DNA of 64,000 bases. It comes from Larimichthys crocea (taxonomy: Eukaryota > Chordata > Actinopteri > Sciaenidae). The number at the start of each line of letters is the position of its first letter. Positions within the stretch are counted from its first letter, which is position 1. Below are positions 24,101-37,529 of the stretch, one piece after another. Under the pieces are notes generated by a model that saw only the letters and a program-made list of their open reading frames with translations, ran no database searches and was not told the DNA's origin. The DNA lies in the NCBI RefSeq assembly GCF_000972845.2, contig NC_040022.1, positions 19,584,713 to 19,648,712 on the forward strand, read 5' to 3'. Both the position numbers and the translations under genes were made by a program.

Positions 24101-27100
24101 GATTTTCAGACATTTTTAGTGATGCGTCTGTCTACTCTCTGCAAAGTGTGTTTTTCGGCCATCATTTCTCCCCAAATTGTGCCTCTAAGTACATAATTGT
24201 GTACTGGCCTTTGAGTTCTCTCGAAACATTCACAGCAGTACTGTGGCCAAAGAAATACAGTGCGGATACTGACACACATCGTCTGTTGTGCAGCTGTGGA
24301 CATTATAGACAAGGTGTAAGCTTGTAAGTAGCCTTTTTTTGGAAGTCCACCCTGGATTTGTACTAAAATGAGTGTAGAAAAACATAACACAACTATATAT
24401 CCTGACATCCATATCCACGCATCTGAAAGAACAACTGATACACAATACACAGAGAAACAAAACAAAGAAAAAAAACATGACTGCAACAGTTTTAGGTGGT
24501 AAAATATTCTCTCTATCTCATTGCTTTCCATCACTCATGGGCCCAGTCAGATGTCTGTGGTGCAGTATAGCACTGTGTTCCAAATTATTTTAATTGTAGA
24601 TGATTATGGTACCATTAAAATGTCCAGATCTGCCTTGACAGACTCAAAGCATTTACTAAAACTCCTAAAATCACCCCCAAAAGCCATAGCGACCAACTCG
24701 CCACCACAAAGTGAACACTATTAACAACCTTAGCAACTATTCAGCCAGCAACTAGCTGCCACATATGAAAATGCCAAGTGACAGGTAATATGTTATTAAT
24801 GGGCTAGCTAAAACAGCCTCCGGGAACATGTACTAAGCAGCAGACACTTGAAAATTCTTCATGAACTGTCTCGTTGCTCTGTGGTGTTACTCAGTCCTGG
24901 CATAGCATGTACAGTTGGCACCTGGCAGACCCACTTTGGGAAGGTGCCCTGCCTCATGGCATGAATTCCATCTCTCCGTGTAGCCAGTAGTGCCCTCCTC
25001 CTGGAGCGCAGACTACTCCACGGGCTCGGGGCCACAGGGGTTTTAATGGTGAGAAGGAGTGCTGGCTCTGTGTAATTATGGTTGACGCAATGGTTGTTCG
25101 GTGAAATACTGTAATTGGTGGGGTGGAATTGTGGTAAAGGCCCCAAACAAGAAGACTTTGCCAGATATCTCATTTTCCCCTCGCAAAACGTGACTTTACA
25201 ATCCATCTGCCCCCCCTGGAGCGTTGTGGCCAGCCTTTGTGTTTTCTGAACCAGAAAACACCAACATTAGATCATTTAGTGCTTCATTTCCCACTGGGAA
25301 GAGCTGAGAAACACAAGAGGCCAAATCCTTTATAATTTATGTAGATCTTTTTTTTTGTTGTTGTTTTTAGAAGGAATGAAAACACCATGGTGTAATTTTG
25401 GAAGTACAAGACATTTGACATAAGCCACAAATCAACATCTCGCCCCTCATGATTATCTCTTGAGGTTTCACTGTAACAGCTACATATTCTACAGCGCCAA
25501 TTCATTTATTCATTCACATAGTTAAATCTCTCACACAAGGGGAACCAGATGTGTTTTCTCCACCCCTTCCCTCTTTCCCATGAAAGCAGCTGGGCTTTAT
25601 CGAGCCTGGCTCTAAAGGCCTGGATGGTGGAAACAACGCACTCTATCAGCTTGTTAAATCTCCGTAAAGGCTATCCTTCTGCTGCAGAGAGAAGTGTTTC
25701 CCAGAATGAGACTCATTTCTGCGCCCCTCGAAAGAATGTCTGATGAAACCAAGATACTAACATGAAAACAGCCAGACATCCCTTGTGAAATCGGAGCTGG
25801 TTCAGAGAGACAGCTATAAGCGCTGAAAAACAAACATGCCCCCAACGTGTGCCTGGTGGAGTCTGGCCACCAAAATCAGACACGTCGCCTAGCTCAGCGT
25901 TTCTTTTGATTAGAAACAGCGGTGCCTCCCCCGCCCCCTTCCTTTACACTCCCTCCCACTCCAATCCTCCTTTCACCTTCCTCTTTCTTCCCCGTTCTCC
26001 TCCTCTCCTTGTTTTCACTCTTCTTGTCTTATATCTCCTTCTCTTTTCCACATTCTCTTTTTGCTTTCTCTCCTCCCCTCCTGTCACTTTGCCCTCCGCT
26101 TTTTTCTTTGAACTCACCCACACTCTCATTTTCACTCCTCTTCCACACTTTCGTTGCTGGAAGACAACGGGTTAAGGGGGCTGGGGTGTTTTGTTTTTTT
26201 AGCTTAACAGCTGTTATGAATTAAGGCTATATCCACCTCCCCCCTCAGCGTGCCTTCCACGTCAATCGTCGGTTTTAGACACTTTCGGTTTATTTACACA
26301 CTTACAGAAAACTATACATGGTGGACAGCTTGAGTTGCCTCCCACGTCGCCTTGCTGTTTTGTCTCAGAGGTAGAATGGCACAGGTAAACACATTCAGCT
26401 ATAAAGTAGCCCTTTTCAAACCACTGCTGCTCATAATAACATCTTGATCTGGAAAAAAAGTTATTTCAGTCACACACATAACTTAAATTCTCCACTCAGA
26501 GTTCTCTAAAGCCCGATCCCTCACCGAATCCCACTGTCCTGTGACATTTGGACTCGAGGGCCCACTCATGAACATTTAATTTTTTATAAAAACCGTAGGT
26601 TGTTCTCTGATGCTGCACACTTCAAATGTTCTTCTAATATTAAAAATATTATCTAAAATGATTTATTAGGCTAAAAAAGGCTTATGTCATATTAAACACT
26701 TAAACACTCACAATAAATTACATGTGAAATATGAGTAATATGCCACTGGCCAAATAAATTCCTCTGTCATAGTCATTTGATTTCAAAGCGCTGTCCCATT
26801 CCTCATAAGATATTTTGGGTATCACAGTTTCACTGAGCACTCAGGAGACGTGAGTTAAGTGCAGAGGAATGAGGGTGGACACCGTGTTCAAATCATGATA
26901 CTCACTGACGTTACCGTCTCTTTTGCCCCTTTAGATCATCATCGGGGAGAGCTACAGGATCTACTTTCTGAACGAGGGTTCCAAGTCTTTTGTAGGGAAC
27001 CCCTACATCTCTGCTCTCTACAAGCAGGTGGGCGTGTTCATCTTCGGCTGCGCCATCAGCCAGTCCTTCACTGACATCGCCAAAGTGTCAGTGGGCCGTA

Positions 27101-28725
27101 TGCGCCCTCACTTCCTCGATGTGTGCAAACCCGACTTCTCCACCATCAACTGCTCCCTGGGATACATCACTGACTATCAGTGTCAGGGGCCGGAGAGCAA
27201 AGTTCAGGAGGCCAGGTCAGTGTCGGATATAGAAAAATATTTCAATAAAATATTTCAAAACAAAGTTTACATACTGTATGTGTTTCTACTCATGTTGACT
27301 AGTGGTAGCTTTTACATTATAAGCTTTGGTACAATGTTGATTGTCCTTTATTCTTCTCAGGAAGTCCTTCTTCTCTGGACATGCATCATTCTCCATGTAC
27401 ACCATGCTTTACCTGGTGGTGAGTTACTGACGTGTTTTTAACATTTACACGTGTTCTGTTGTAGTGTGTACCATATTAAAAATATATATTAAGTATATTA
27501 ACTTATTCTGTCCCTTTCAGTTTTACCTGCAGTCTCGTTTCACTTGGCACGGAGCTCGTCTGCTGCGCCCTTTGACCCAGTTCACCCTCATCATGATGTC
27601 TTTCTACACCGGCCTGTCCCGGGTCTCTGATCACAAGCACCACCCCACTGACGTCCTGGCGGGTTTTGTACAGGGAGCTCTTGTGGCCTACTGCATAGTG
27701 AGTGCTTTTATTATGTTCTCTATATTAAATCATTAAGGATTTAAGTGGCTTTATCTATAAATGAATTTCATAATGTGTCATGTCTAACTTTCCAGTTAAT
27801 AATATGGATCATTATAACTTCATTTAGTTCTTCACGGACAAAAAAAAAGAGCAGAGAGAAGCACTCACACTTTTTAATTAATCAGCTCAGCAGCATCTTT
27901 AATTTAATACTAAAATGCAACAGGAGCCTGTACAGTACATAGATCCAAAATTGGGGTATATATGGTCAATGCTTCAGCATTACAACTAAAGCATGAAAAC
28001 AAAAAGTTAGTGATCAATATGTGAAGAAAGAAAGGCATGAATCATATTGATGCAAATACGTTTTAGTTTCCAAAAAACAGGTTTGACCCCATTCATCGTC
28101 ATCCACCTACAAGCCTCAAAATAAGGTCAAAGGTTACTTGAAGCAGGCAGGATTACCAGGATGTAGTGTAGATTTGTCTTCATTCAACTGACAGTGATAT
28201 TAAAAAACATGTTTGCCTGAACTTTTTGAATTAAAGAGGTCAACATGTATATGCAGTTGTTTGTTGTTAGCATTACAAAGGAAGGAGCGAAAGCATTTAC
28301 AAATTATACTGTCAAGATGGTGCATGTAAACAGAACCCCGTACTGTATCTGTAAATGAAAGGGAGAGACATTACTGTGAACAACTGCAGGGAAGAGGACA
28401 CAAGCACTCACATGAATTGATATATGTGTAGTCTATTGTCCATCATGTTGTGTATCACACATTTTCTCTGCACATTTGCCATGATTTGTTTAATTTGTAA
28501 CAGAAACACAAATTTCTGCTCCTGTTCTTGGCAGCTACGTTATTTGTGAATGAATTAATGATTAAAATGTTTTTTTCTCTTGTGTTCCCTCTTTAGGTGT
28601 TCTACGTGTCTGATCTGTTCAAGCCCAAAGGTAGACGTTCCACCTTATTGCCGACCACAGTAAAGAAAGATCTTGTTCCTCCAGCAGACATCAGAGAGCG
28701 GAGCAACCATCTCATCATGGCGTAG
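16970..28725 (+). CDS. plpp3: Phospholipid phosphatase 3 (LPP3)
   Basis: Exons 16970-17108, then either 21864-22018 (2a) or 23216-23373 (2b), then 26935-27215, 27361-27418, 27521-27697 and 28597-28725. With 2b the protein is 313 aa (human 311); with 2a, 312. It is a six-pass plasma-membrane enzyme that dephosphorylates lysophosphatidate, sphingosine-1-phosphate and related lipids on the outer face. Catalytic motifs are intact: C1 KVSVGRMRP (149-157), C2 FSGH with His200, C3 [12 protein letters not shown] (245-256). Asn171 in NCS is a likely glycan site. At 183-185, where human LPP3 has RGD, this protein reads QGP. The start at 16970 fits the family N-terminus (MQ, then LNNNN). A later ATG at 17000 is possible. 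The gene lies head to tail behind fyb2. Confidence 0.95.
17109..21863. other. plpp3 intron 1
   Basis: A 4.75-kb intron with no open frame resembling a protein. It holds short (TG)n runs (17842-17860, 17909-17928, 20879-20900, 21090-21104), a GA run at 21105-21120, a GGAC/AGAC run near 19525-19552, and AT-rich stretches. It may contain enhancers but I recognise none. Confidence 0.6.
21864..22018 (+). other. plpp3: plpp3 alternative exon 2a
   Basis: Acceptor ccatacag and donor TCA|gtaagt. It enters at phase 1 and leaves at phase 0. It encodes 51 full codons, including [14 protein letters not shown], preceded by a hydrophobic stretch ([10 protein letters not shown]). It matches the same part of the protein as exon 2b and resembles the PLPP1-type version of this segment. 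Confidence 0.85.
22395..22600. repeat. AT-rich interspersed repeat fragment
   Basis: ATGCAACTACCAATTATTTT and TATAAAATGTCAGAAAATTG are characteristic words of a very common teleost repeat. The stretch lies between plpp3 exons 2a and 2b. Confidence 0.45.
23123..23215 (+). promoter_or_regulatory. Extended polypyrimidine tract before plpp3 exon 2b
   Basis: Roughly 90 bases of mostly C and T with repeated CTTTCTCTCT words run up to the exon 2b acceptor (cacactag). Such CUCUCU/UCUU clusters are the known binding sites of PTB splicing repressors. A role in choosing between 2a and 2b is inferred. Confidence 0.45.
23216..23373 (+). other. plpp3: plpp3 alternative exon 2b (canonical)
   Basis: It enters at phase 1 and leaves at phase 0. 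It encodes [16 protein letters not shown] and then [13 protein letters not shown], the version found in annotated mammalian LPP3. It is three bases longer than 2a. Confidence 0.93.
23374..26934. other. plpp3 intron between exons 2b and 3
   Basis: A 3.6-kb intron. Complex non-repetitive sequence at about 24840-25210 and 25560-25850 looks different from the AT-rich surroundings and could be conserved regulatory DNA (by eye only). A pyrimidine-rich strand runs from about 25925 to 26155. Confidence 0.45.
25925..26155. repeat. Polypyrimidine/polypurine tract
   Basis: About 230 bases very rich in C and T on the + strand, without a simple unit. Open frames over it on either strand are compositional artefacts. 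Confidence 0.75.
27698..28596. other. plpp3 last intron
   Basis: Nearly 0.9 kb, AT-rich; I see nothing further in it. Confidence 0.6.
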
Positions 28726-29833
28726 AGAAGACTGCAAAGTGACTGCCCTGACCTGTGCCATTTAAATTACTACTACAGCCACTGGCCTATACTGGATAGA
28801 ATAGACTCCAACAATCTGGATAATGCAGATAAATATGGAACCGTGAACACTCGGAGGATAAGAGGAGAAGAAGCAGCGGAAAACAGCCCAACAAGTTTTG
28901 CTTCCTCAACGGAAAGTTTCATGTTTTCCCTCAGTCTCACCAGACATTTTAATGTGGAAAAGAGAGAGGACCAGGGATATTTGTTCCTCTTCTGTTATGA
29001 AGATTATTTGAGATTCTCCTCTGTCGAGGCCTTTCCATGGACAAAAGTCAGAAATCAAAACAGAGCAGAGAAGTGGCAGCTGTAAACAAAGCCGTGTGTG
29101 GCTTTATGGCTCCCCTCAGCTGCATCCAGCAATGGGAGCTATACTAATATTCCTGCCACTCGCTCAGCGTGGTCAAAACAAAACACGACAAAAAAACAGA
29201 TTCCTTAATTTCACAAAGGATGTTGTTTTTGTTTTATTACAAACATATTTTATGTGTGATTTATAGCACTATTTTAGCTCAACACAGTACTGTTTGTCAC
29301 CACTTGAATGACCTGAAGTGAAGCTTTTGGAAAGCTTTGTAAGACTTTTAGCTTTTGTTATGTTCATAATGTAGTGTTTCTTAGAAGGTGCACATAAGTT
29401 ACAGTAGGTGGAAGGTACAGTGAGAGCATACGTGTTGGATGTGGGCCTCTTTCTGCTGGGTAGGACGAGCCCCCACTGAGCCATTTAATGAAATGACTGT
29501 CTGTTATATGTACCAGACGGGTGCTCACAAGTGTGTGTGAGTGTGTATGTGTGTCTCATGTGTATGCATGTGTGTGTGTGTGTGTGTGGGTGAGGCCTTT
29601 CAGTGAGCGTGCCAGTGTGTCTTACTGTCATGTCTATATATTTTAGTGTTTATAGCCTACAAGTGTGCCTCTCTTCAGCCAATAGGCACCTGCTCCAACA
29701 GACACGTGTAACTCGAGACGGGAACACTGTGGAAATAAAGCATCATATACAGTACATGTACTTTACTGTTACTAATCATAGTGATGGTTCACATCACTGA
29801 GAAATCCTGTGATATACTGTATGCTACACAGGC

Positions 29834-29870
29834 ATATATATATATATATATATAATTATATATATATATA
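29834..29870. repeat. (TA)n microsatellite, palindromic
   Basis: TATATA runs flank a central TAATTATA in the plpp3 3' UTR. It could fold as a hairpin in the transcript. Confidence 0.85.
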
Positions 29871-30569
29871 AAGACAGGGACTTTCTTAGAGCAGTAGTTA
29901 CTTCCAGTAACTTTTCACCAAAGCACAATTTAGCAAAACAGAAAAGAAAAAAATAATTGTAACTGCTTAATATCTCAGAAATCTTGTAAAGTAATACAGT
30001 AGGCCTGGCAATACGGTTCTGCATTTTAATAGAAAAAATAATAATTAAAAAAAAAAATAATAATGATGCTATGTTTGCATGACGTTAATGTAATCAAGTT
30101 TTTAGCAAAAAAAAAAAAGAAAAATACTTTTAAACCACTGACTGAAAGCATCATCCTAATTCAGTTTTAAGTCACTGAGACAAACTTTGATCTGACGCCT
30201 ATAGGAGAACTAGTTTTTATATTCAGCATCGCATGATTCTGCGTGCTGCCATAAATTGTACAATACTGTATCATGTTGTGTATATGCAGTATATCTCTCT
30301 GAAGAAACGCCCACTATGACTTTGTGTCGAGACCTGTGTAAATGTAAAACATGCTGCTTTAAAGAGGCAAAGCTTGGCAAATACATGTCATCCAGTAAAG
30401 TTGACAACGTGAATATTAAGTTTTATAAAAAAAAAAAAAAAAAAACAAAGCTCTCAGTACAGACAGCTTGAGTACATTTTTATAAAAAAAAAAAAGCCTT
30501 TCAATATTTTTGTAATGCCTTGTGTTTGTATAATGAAAATGTAAGACGTATGAAAGATGAAATGTCTTT

Positions 30570-30575
30570 AATAAA
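30570..30575 (+). terminator. plpp3 polyadenylation signal
   Basis: AATAAA within CTTTAATAAAACAC, the first canonical signal after the long UTR. Confidence 0.6.
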
Positions 30576-33500
30576 ACACAAAAGATCAAAACGTTCACTC
30601 TGTGTGTCACACATGACTTGTGTTGTACTGAATTTCTGACTTTTCTACTATAATTCAGTAGCCGGCCAACTGTGCGTGCGATGGAGAGATCTGGGCGTGG
30701 GGCGATGGTAGACGTCCATGCTTGGCTTCCTGTGGGGAAATAGTGTGCATTCCAGGCTTTAACCCCTCTCCCCAATGGCGCTCTGGAATAATATAGACTC
30801 CACACAGAAAGTATGCCAGAGTGGCAAAGTACATTCACATATGAGAATGCTTAAGAGCAATATAATATAGGACTCTTATGTTTTCCTTGTATACCCATTT
30901 ATCCACGCAAAACCTGAATAAACCATATAAATATATGTATATATATATATACTATATTCAGGGGTTGTTCCATGCAACTCACAGTTACTGTATGTGCTTG
31001 CATATCATGAGCTGGGTTTCGGGTCATTGTGTTCACATGGTATCCTAAGCTGACTGATTTCACTGTGGATCAGTCACATTGCCCAGAAGGAGATTAGAGT
31101 TGATTAGTCTAATAAGCTGCAAAATGTGTTTTGTTTTTATGACCACACTAGGGGTGATACTATTGTGTAGCAGCTGTGTTGTGTTATGACTGCCACTAAA
31201 TGACTGTTTCCGGAGTCTTAATAGAGCACAAGACTACATCCAACAGAATGTTGTTTTTTATCAACACTATCTACACGGCTCTAGGGATAATGTTGCATGG
31301 TCAGTTCACCAATTTGGTTCAAACTGAAACTGAAAGTATTGAATGGACTGCATGAAACAGTCAATGGGGAATAAACCCTAAAGAGTTTAATGATCCTCTG
31401 ATTTCTCATCTAGCACCACCAGTAAGCCAAACATTCATTTGTCCATTGAAATATTTCAACACCTACTAGACGCACAGATTTTGTATATTCATTACCATGC
31501 TATTAGAGACTGCCATGAACTTATATGGACATGTCATCCTGAAGGTAATCTAAGAAGATGATCTATCAACTTATGTAGCACCATTCAATCAGTCTATCAG
31601 CTTTAGTCTTACATCATGTTAAGTGTTAATGTTAATATACTAGCAGTTTAAACTAAGATGGTGAACATGCTAAGCATGTCTTGATGTTGGCATTCAGCTC
31701 AAAGCGATGCTTCACATAGCCACTAGTGTGTCATGTTATGTCCAGAGTTACACCATTGGACATCATCTCCATGACATCACCTACAGGTTTCTGAAGAGCT
31801 GTTGTGAAACTCAGTGTGGTGACCACCATCTTGTCAGTCCTGCCTCTTCTACGTCCCAGCTAATCTAAAAATAGGTGATATATAAATTCAGCCCCAGTTC
31901 TGCTGGGAAGTTCCGTTCAGGTTTGAGGAACTGCAATTTTTGCCATATCCACATTGGCTTCTCTTCACAGCCACAAAGCTTGAGTGACACACCGTTGTGT
32001 AGCTGTTTCCTTGTTATGACTACTACTAATTACTTTTTCCCCTGTCCTAATTGGGTATAAGACTACACCCTACATGGTGTGTGTTCCTTTTGGTTATTAG
32101 GTCTTTTTATCCGTATGCTAACTTGTTGCCATCCTCTAAGTAGGCTACATCATTTCCATCTCTCTCTCTCTCTGCCTCTTTCTCTCTCTAAAACAAACAT
32201 GGAGCATGTTGGATCTAAGGTGTAACACTTCCTGGCCTACCAAACATGGCAGTGCCTTTAATTCCACTCTCTGCATCCAGTGCCAAATGCTTGACATAAT
32301 GTTTATCTTTGTGAACCAGCCCTGACCCAATCCATTAAACCATCAGCGGTGTAAGATTTTCTCAAAGATATCTATAGTCGTAATTGAAAGTGATGGAGGC
32401 AGCATGCTAAAAAATATTTTTAGTTTTCACCAGACCAACAAATGGCACCATTTTTTTTTTTTACGTTTTCAGACGGATGCATTTTTCTGCTTGAAGTTCA
32501 AAGATGTGTTCTTGATTGGCTGCGCTTAACATTCTGGTAATGGCATCCTTTTCATGTGGTTTGGGGGGGGGGGGGCTGTTGTGTTTTCCCACTGCTGTTT
32601 AACCTCTTTTATTTGTGAACTAATCTCTCTGTAAGATGTACAAATACTTCTCATGAACTCTGCAGCTCTGTTGTGGTTGCTCTTGAGTAATGACTTCTTT
32701 TCTTTCTTGTTTCCCCCCTACACACACACACATACAATTAAACCATGTAAACCCATGTGTGTTTAAAGTGGATGTTTGTAGTTGTCTTCTCACAATGTGA
32801 GAGTTGTGTTTGGCTGTTCCTGTGGCTGGTTTTGGTCTAGCTATTAAAGAAACCCCAGCAATAATCCATTTGTAGTTTTTCTAAAAACTCACTTGAGTTA
32901 AAAAGATTTAGAAGAAGGAAAGAGGAGAAAAATCTGACCTTGTTAATTCCTTTAGAAAGGCGGTACTTCACAAAGTTTGGCATGTCTGCTCCTTTAGTCA
33001 ACTTGAAGCCTGTCATGGAGTCTGACGCCACATGACATGATTATTGGCAGAAGTTGCTGAGGTCATTTGTCCTCTCCCTGACAGATGGAGGGATGCTGAG
33101 AGGAAGCGAGGCACACCCTCCAAATGCCCTGGCTGATAAGTGACCTCATTACAGTTCCACTGGGCATGTTTTTCTTATTCACAGAACACCATGATGATGG
33201 CTGGCTCCCCAGGAGACCTCGGCTCTTGAGCCGTGCCAAGCTCTCAGACTTTCTAAGAGTTTTTCTTTACTTGGCTCATGGTACACAATTCGTTTCCAAG
33301 ACTGAAAACACATATACACAGAAATCCACCACCATCCTTAATCCCTCTTCACTAGCTGTTTATAAGAACATTCGCCACTTGTAAATATCCTGTTTGAGTG
33401 GACCGAAACAAAGGCCAGGCGAAGACAGCAGGCCCTCAAACATGTTACATAAGTCTCCTTCATCTGCCCCTCACTCATCCACTCATAATACACACAAACG

Positions 33501-33606
33501 CCCCTCATAAAAACTACTCTGAACCCTAATGTTAGCCATAATATGTTGTGTCCATGCCCAGAAGTCTTAGAGGACTTTGGTTTGAAGCACTACAGCTGTA
33601 AGTAAT

Positions 33607-33658
<52 letters not shown>
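33607..33658. repeat. (TC)n microsatellite
   Basis: About 26 TC units with one TATC interruption. Confidence 0.95.
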
Positions 33659-33659
<1 letters not shown>

Positions 33660-36600
33660 TCATCCTCCCTTGTGTCTGGAGAATGTAAACATCAAGAGGG
33701 AGGCCAAATCTCTGCCATCACAACCTTTCTTACAGTTGATATGGAGACACGGCTACACTGACCGGGAGTCTCAGCCTGAAACAGTCTAATGTACACAGAG
33801 GGTAAAATGTGATTAGAGTTTGGATTGTAATGCATTGCAACATTTTGTTGACAGCCTAACCCATTCCTGTAACGTTTTCCTGCTCAATATCAACATGTCA
33901 GCCATCCATCTGATGTGGGAGGGCCATGAAAGTCACACCATGGATGCAGAGAAAACATTCAAAAGCATTCCTTCTTTATAGTGTCTCTTCTTTTATAGCT
34001 GGCGATGTGGTTCTAAGGATGATGACGTCGGTCAGTCTATTGGTCATTCGCAAATTCTTTGTCCCAAAGCACAATAATATCTTAACAACTTCTAGGAGAC
34101 AATTACTACTGTAAACTTTGGTCTAGATATTCATGATCCTTAAAGCATCATTCCTAATGACTGCAATAACTTTTTTTCCCCAAAGAAAATGCTGCTAAGG
34201 TTAAACCCTAGAATATAAAGAATGAATAAGATTACTGGATAAGAATAAGATACTGGATTGCCAATAAAATATCTTGACACATTCATGTCCTGCAGAGGAT
34301 GAACTCTCCCCAAAAGTAAGTCAAATTTCCATTTTATTTTTTTGTGGTTATTTGTGGGTCTCAAGAGACAAGCTCTTTTGAGTTAGTTGATCGTGTGGCC
34401 TTTCCTTTGGGAGAGTCTAACATCACAGTTTCCTTTGATATACAAGATACTGTATGACATGCAAATTCAGGATTTTTGTCATATTTGTTGAGTATAATCA
34501 TGCTCCCCAGAGGAAAATTAAGGAAGATTTCATTACATATATTAAGACCTTTTTCCCCATGACTTGTTGGAAAGCAAAGTCAATTTTTCTGTCATGCTCT
34601 CAAAACGTTAAAAAAATCAAAATTTAAGATGATTATCCAAAATGTAATATCCCATAATGCAACACTTAACTTTCTTTTCTTTTTTTAAAAAGGTATTTTG
34701 TGATCAAAAACATTTTTTTATTTTTTTTTTATGCATGTTACACCATAGGACAGAATCTTTAAGAAACAGGAATTCATAAGGACTTACAGGCACAACATCC
34801 ACAGTGCTCAGAGAATCTGACTGCACCCATACTTGGCTAATTCAACGGCCAGTGTTATTGACATCTCTGTGGTAAAACTACAATGTTCTGAAGATGGACT
34901 ACAAAAGCACATCTTACATACCCATGCACTCTGACCTTGTTTCTTCATGCAGGATATATAAAAATGGACAACCCAGTGAAAAATATGACTTCATTATCAA
35001 TGTCAATGAAGTGGTTGTCACAATGAGAATGGTTGCTCACAGTCACCCTCCTGTCCATATATATAAACATACCAGCAAGTTATGGCAAAATATTGATGCT
35101 CAATAAGTAACAGTAAATTACCTGATGATGTGCAGGAACAATGGACATCAGACTAAATGGTGTGTGTGATATTCATGGTTTATAAATGAATTTAAATGTC
35201 TAGGATAACTTACAGTATCTCAATCAAACAATTTATCTGTATAGCACTTTTCATACAAACAAAATGTAACACAAAGTTCTTCACACAATTAAACAAGAAA
35301 AGACTTTCATTAAGATATGGATGAAAGCAATGATTTCTATTTATTAAAATAAAAATGCCTGATGTGCCTGTCAACATTTAAATGGTTTTCTTTTGTTTTG
35401 ATTGTATTATGTTTGAGACAGTCACATCATAGGACAATTTTAAAGTTTGTCTCTAAACTTTAAAAATTTAAACAATAAATCAGCTTTTATTTATTTATTT
35501 TTAAAAGGTCTGTGTAAAATGGTTTAATCATGTCCTGCATTTTAAAAGACGAAAACGGTAATTATTTTCTTGTGTGGAAGCAAAAATGCCATGAAAATGT
35601 CACAGCAAATTTAAAAACCACCTCCTGTGGATTTGGGAAATTTCCTCTTGCACACAAGACACTGTGTTGCATATCGCAAAAAGCTTACATCACGATCACG
35701 TTTGGTGATCACAGTGACGCTCACTAATAACACAACTAACCTTTTTTTCTTGTGACATCCGAGATCAAACTTTACAGTGTTAACCCCCCCCCAAACTGCA
35801 AAAAGCCTAGCAGCTTCCATAAAATCCCACACTGTAATGTTACCTGATGCTCTTTAAAAGCCATTTCTCACGGAGAACCCCAATTCCCTGTACCCCCTAA
35901 GACATATGTCCCCACCCAGTCCCGACCATTTCAAACTGATTTCCAACCCCAAAAATCCCAAGGCTACCCCCCACCCGCCCTGTTACTTATTTCTCTGCTG
36001 AAGAATTTGAACAAATTACCTCCATATGTGTCTGAAGGAGCCCCATGGGAAAGAGGCCAAGAAGAATATACTGCTGACGGAACACAAACATTGACTTCAT
36101 CAAACATTGCGAGCAGCGTGCTCCGATGCTCTCCATATGCTCACCTGGCACTGGCAGCCTTTTGCTGACAGCACAGCAACATCTCACCAGTGAAGCTCTT
36201 TATCTTCTTATGCCACATGTTGTTTAGTATCTGCGATGAGGAGGGCTGGATGGAGTTCGGTCATGCTCTTTGCTATCACCAATGAGGTAACATGTCAGCG
36301 TATAGAGCAGGGTTTGTGTTTTCCCAGGCCTTCAAATGATAAGATATAAAATATTTCAACGTGTCAATCAAATGTAAATGTTTCGTGTGCGTTGGAGTGA
36401 TGGGAGAGAATGAAATCCCAGGACTCCCTCTATAGGGCCTCATGTGCTTTCAGCCAGTAACCAGAGAAACGGCAGAGGGAGAGGCATTAGACAGGAGAGA
36501 AATATGGGGAGAGGAGAAAAAAAAGCAGCAGAGAGGAAGAGGACGGGGTATAACTTTCCCTGTGTGATTAACTTCGATCTCAGGTGCCACTCTCGTTCTC

Positions 36601-37529
36601 ACTGGAACCTGTATTTTCTTTGGCACCTGGCCACCGGCTTTTGACCTTATTCACTTTCTTTCTCATGTCACTCGCCAGGCGTTCGGTTGTGACCTTTAAG
36701 GCAATGAATACACGTCTCTGGAGAAAGATCACTTACAGAAATCCTTCATGGGCCTTAAAGAAAAAGAAAAAAATCACCCAATCAAGTACAGCTATTTTTC
36801 AGGCAATCATCAATGTGTCCGGAGCTATAGTCCTCCTTCAATACTGACCTCCAGCATTAGGAATGTATGATTCACCGGGGGAGGAAAAGGGTGCACTCTG
36901 CTCCTATCAAGCTGACTCCAAGCTGCACTAGAGCAACAGAGCTACAGGTTGAGCCAGACGAATCCTGTCACCGGGCTCTGCCTCCTCCCCAGGCATCTCT
37001 AACACCACAACATGCTCAGAGAATGAGAAGGGGAGAGATCATCAGGGATTTGGCAATAACAGCCTCTCTGAGTAGAAGTGGAGCTATTAAACTGCAGGGG
37101 GGGGGTTCATTGTGTAGCATTCCATCTGGATCTACTAGTCAGCTGTTCGACAAGTCGTTTAGCGCTGATTAGAGGGCAGAATTAGAAATCCAAGCCAACA
37201 TAAGACTGAAGGATTGCAGTACAGTGTGATTTCTTAACACTAATGTTGGTTCACAACTAACTGAGATCATACAAACTTTCATTTTTTATGACGCGTCTAC
37301 TCTAAATGATGACTCATGGTAAAAGCATTGGCTGTTGATAATATTTGAGTCATAGAGTGCTGACTAAGCTGACGTAAGTGCTGACATCAAGAAAAACATA
37401 GATGTGATAACCTCTTTGTTCTATTATTCTGTGTATTTAATGCTGCACTAAACAATCAGTACTTCTGTTAAAAATTGTTCAAAAGATTATGTGCAATGCG
37501 CAGTGAAAAAAAACCCGAACTTGCATTTT

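Larger units (their letters stand above)
28726..30590 (+). other. plpp3: plpp3 3' untranslated region
   Basis: It extends from the stop to just past AATAAA at 30570-30575. It contains (TG)n near 29567-29588 and an (AT)n tract at 29834-29870 with an inverted centre. Length about 1.9 kb, comparable with the long UTR of mammalian LPP3 as I recall it. Confidence 0.6.

Noticed and set aside
25849..26224. 108- and 100-residue Pro/Leu/Phe-rich frames
   Set aside because: Product of the pyrimidine-rich tract composition.
30416..30838. 140-residue minus-strand frame at the plpp3 3' end
   Set aside because: It crosses the plpp3 polyadenylation region in antisense and begins and ends in low-complexity sequence.
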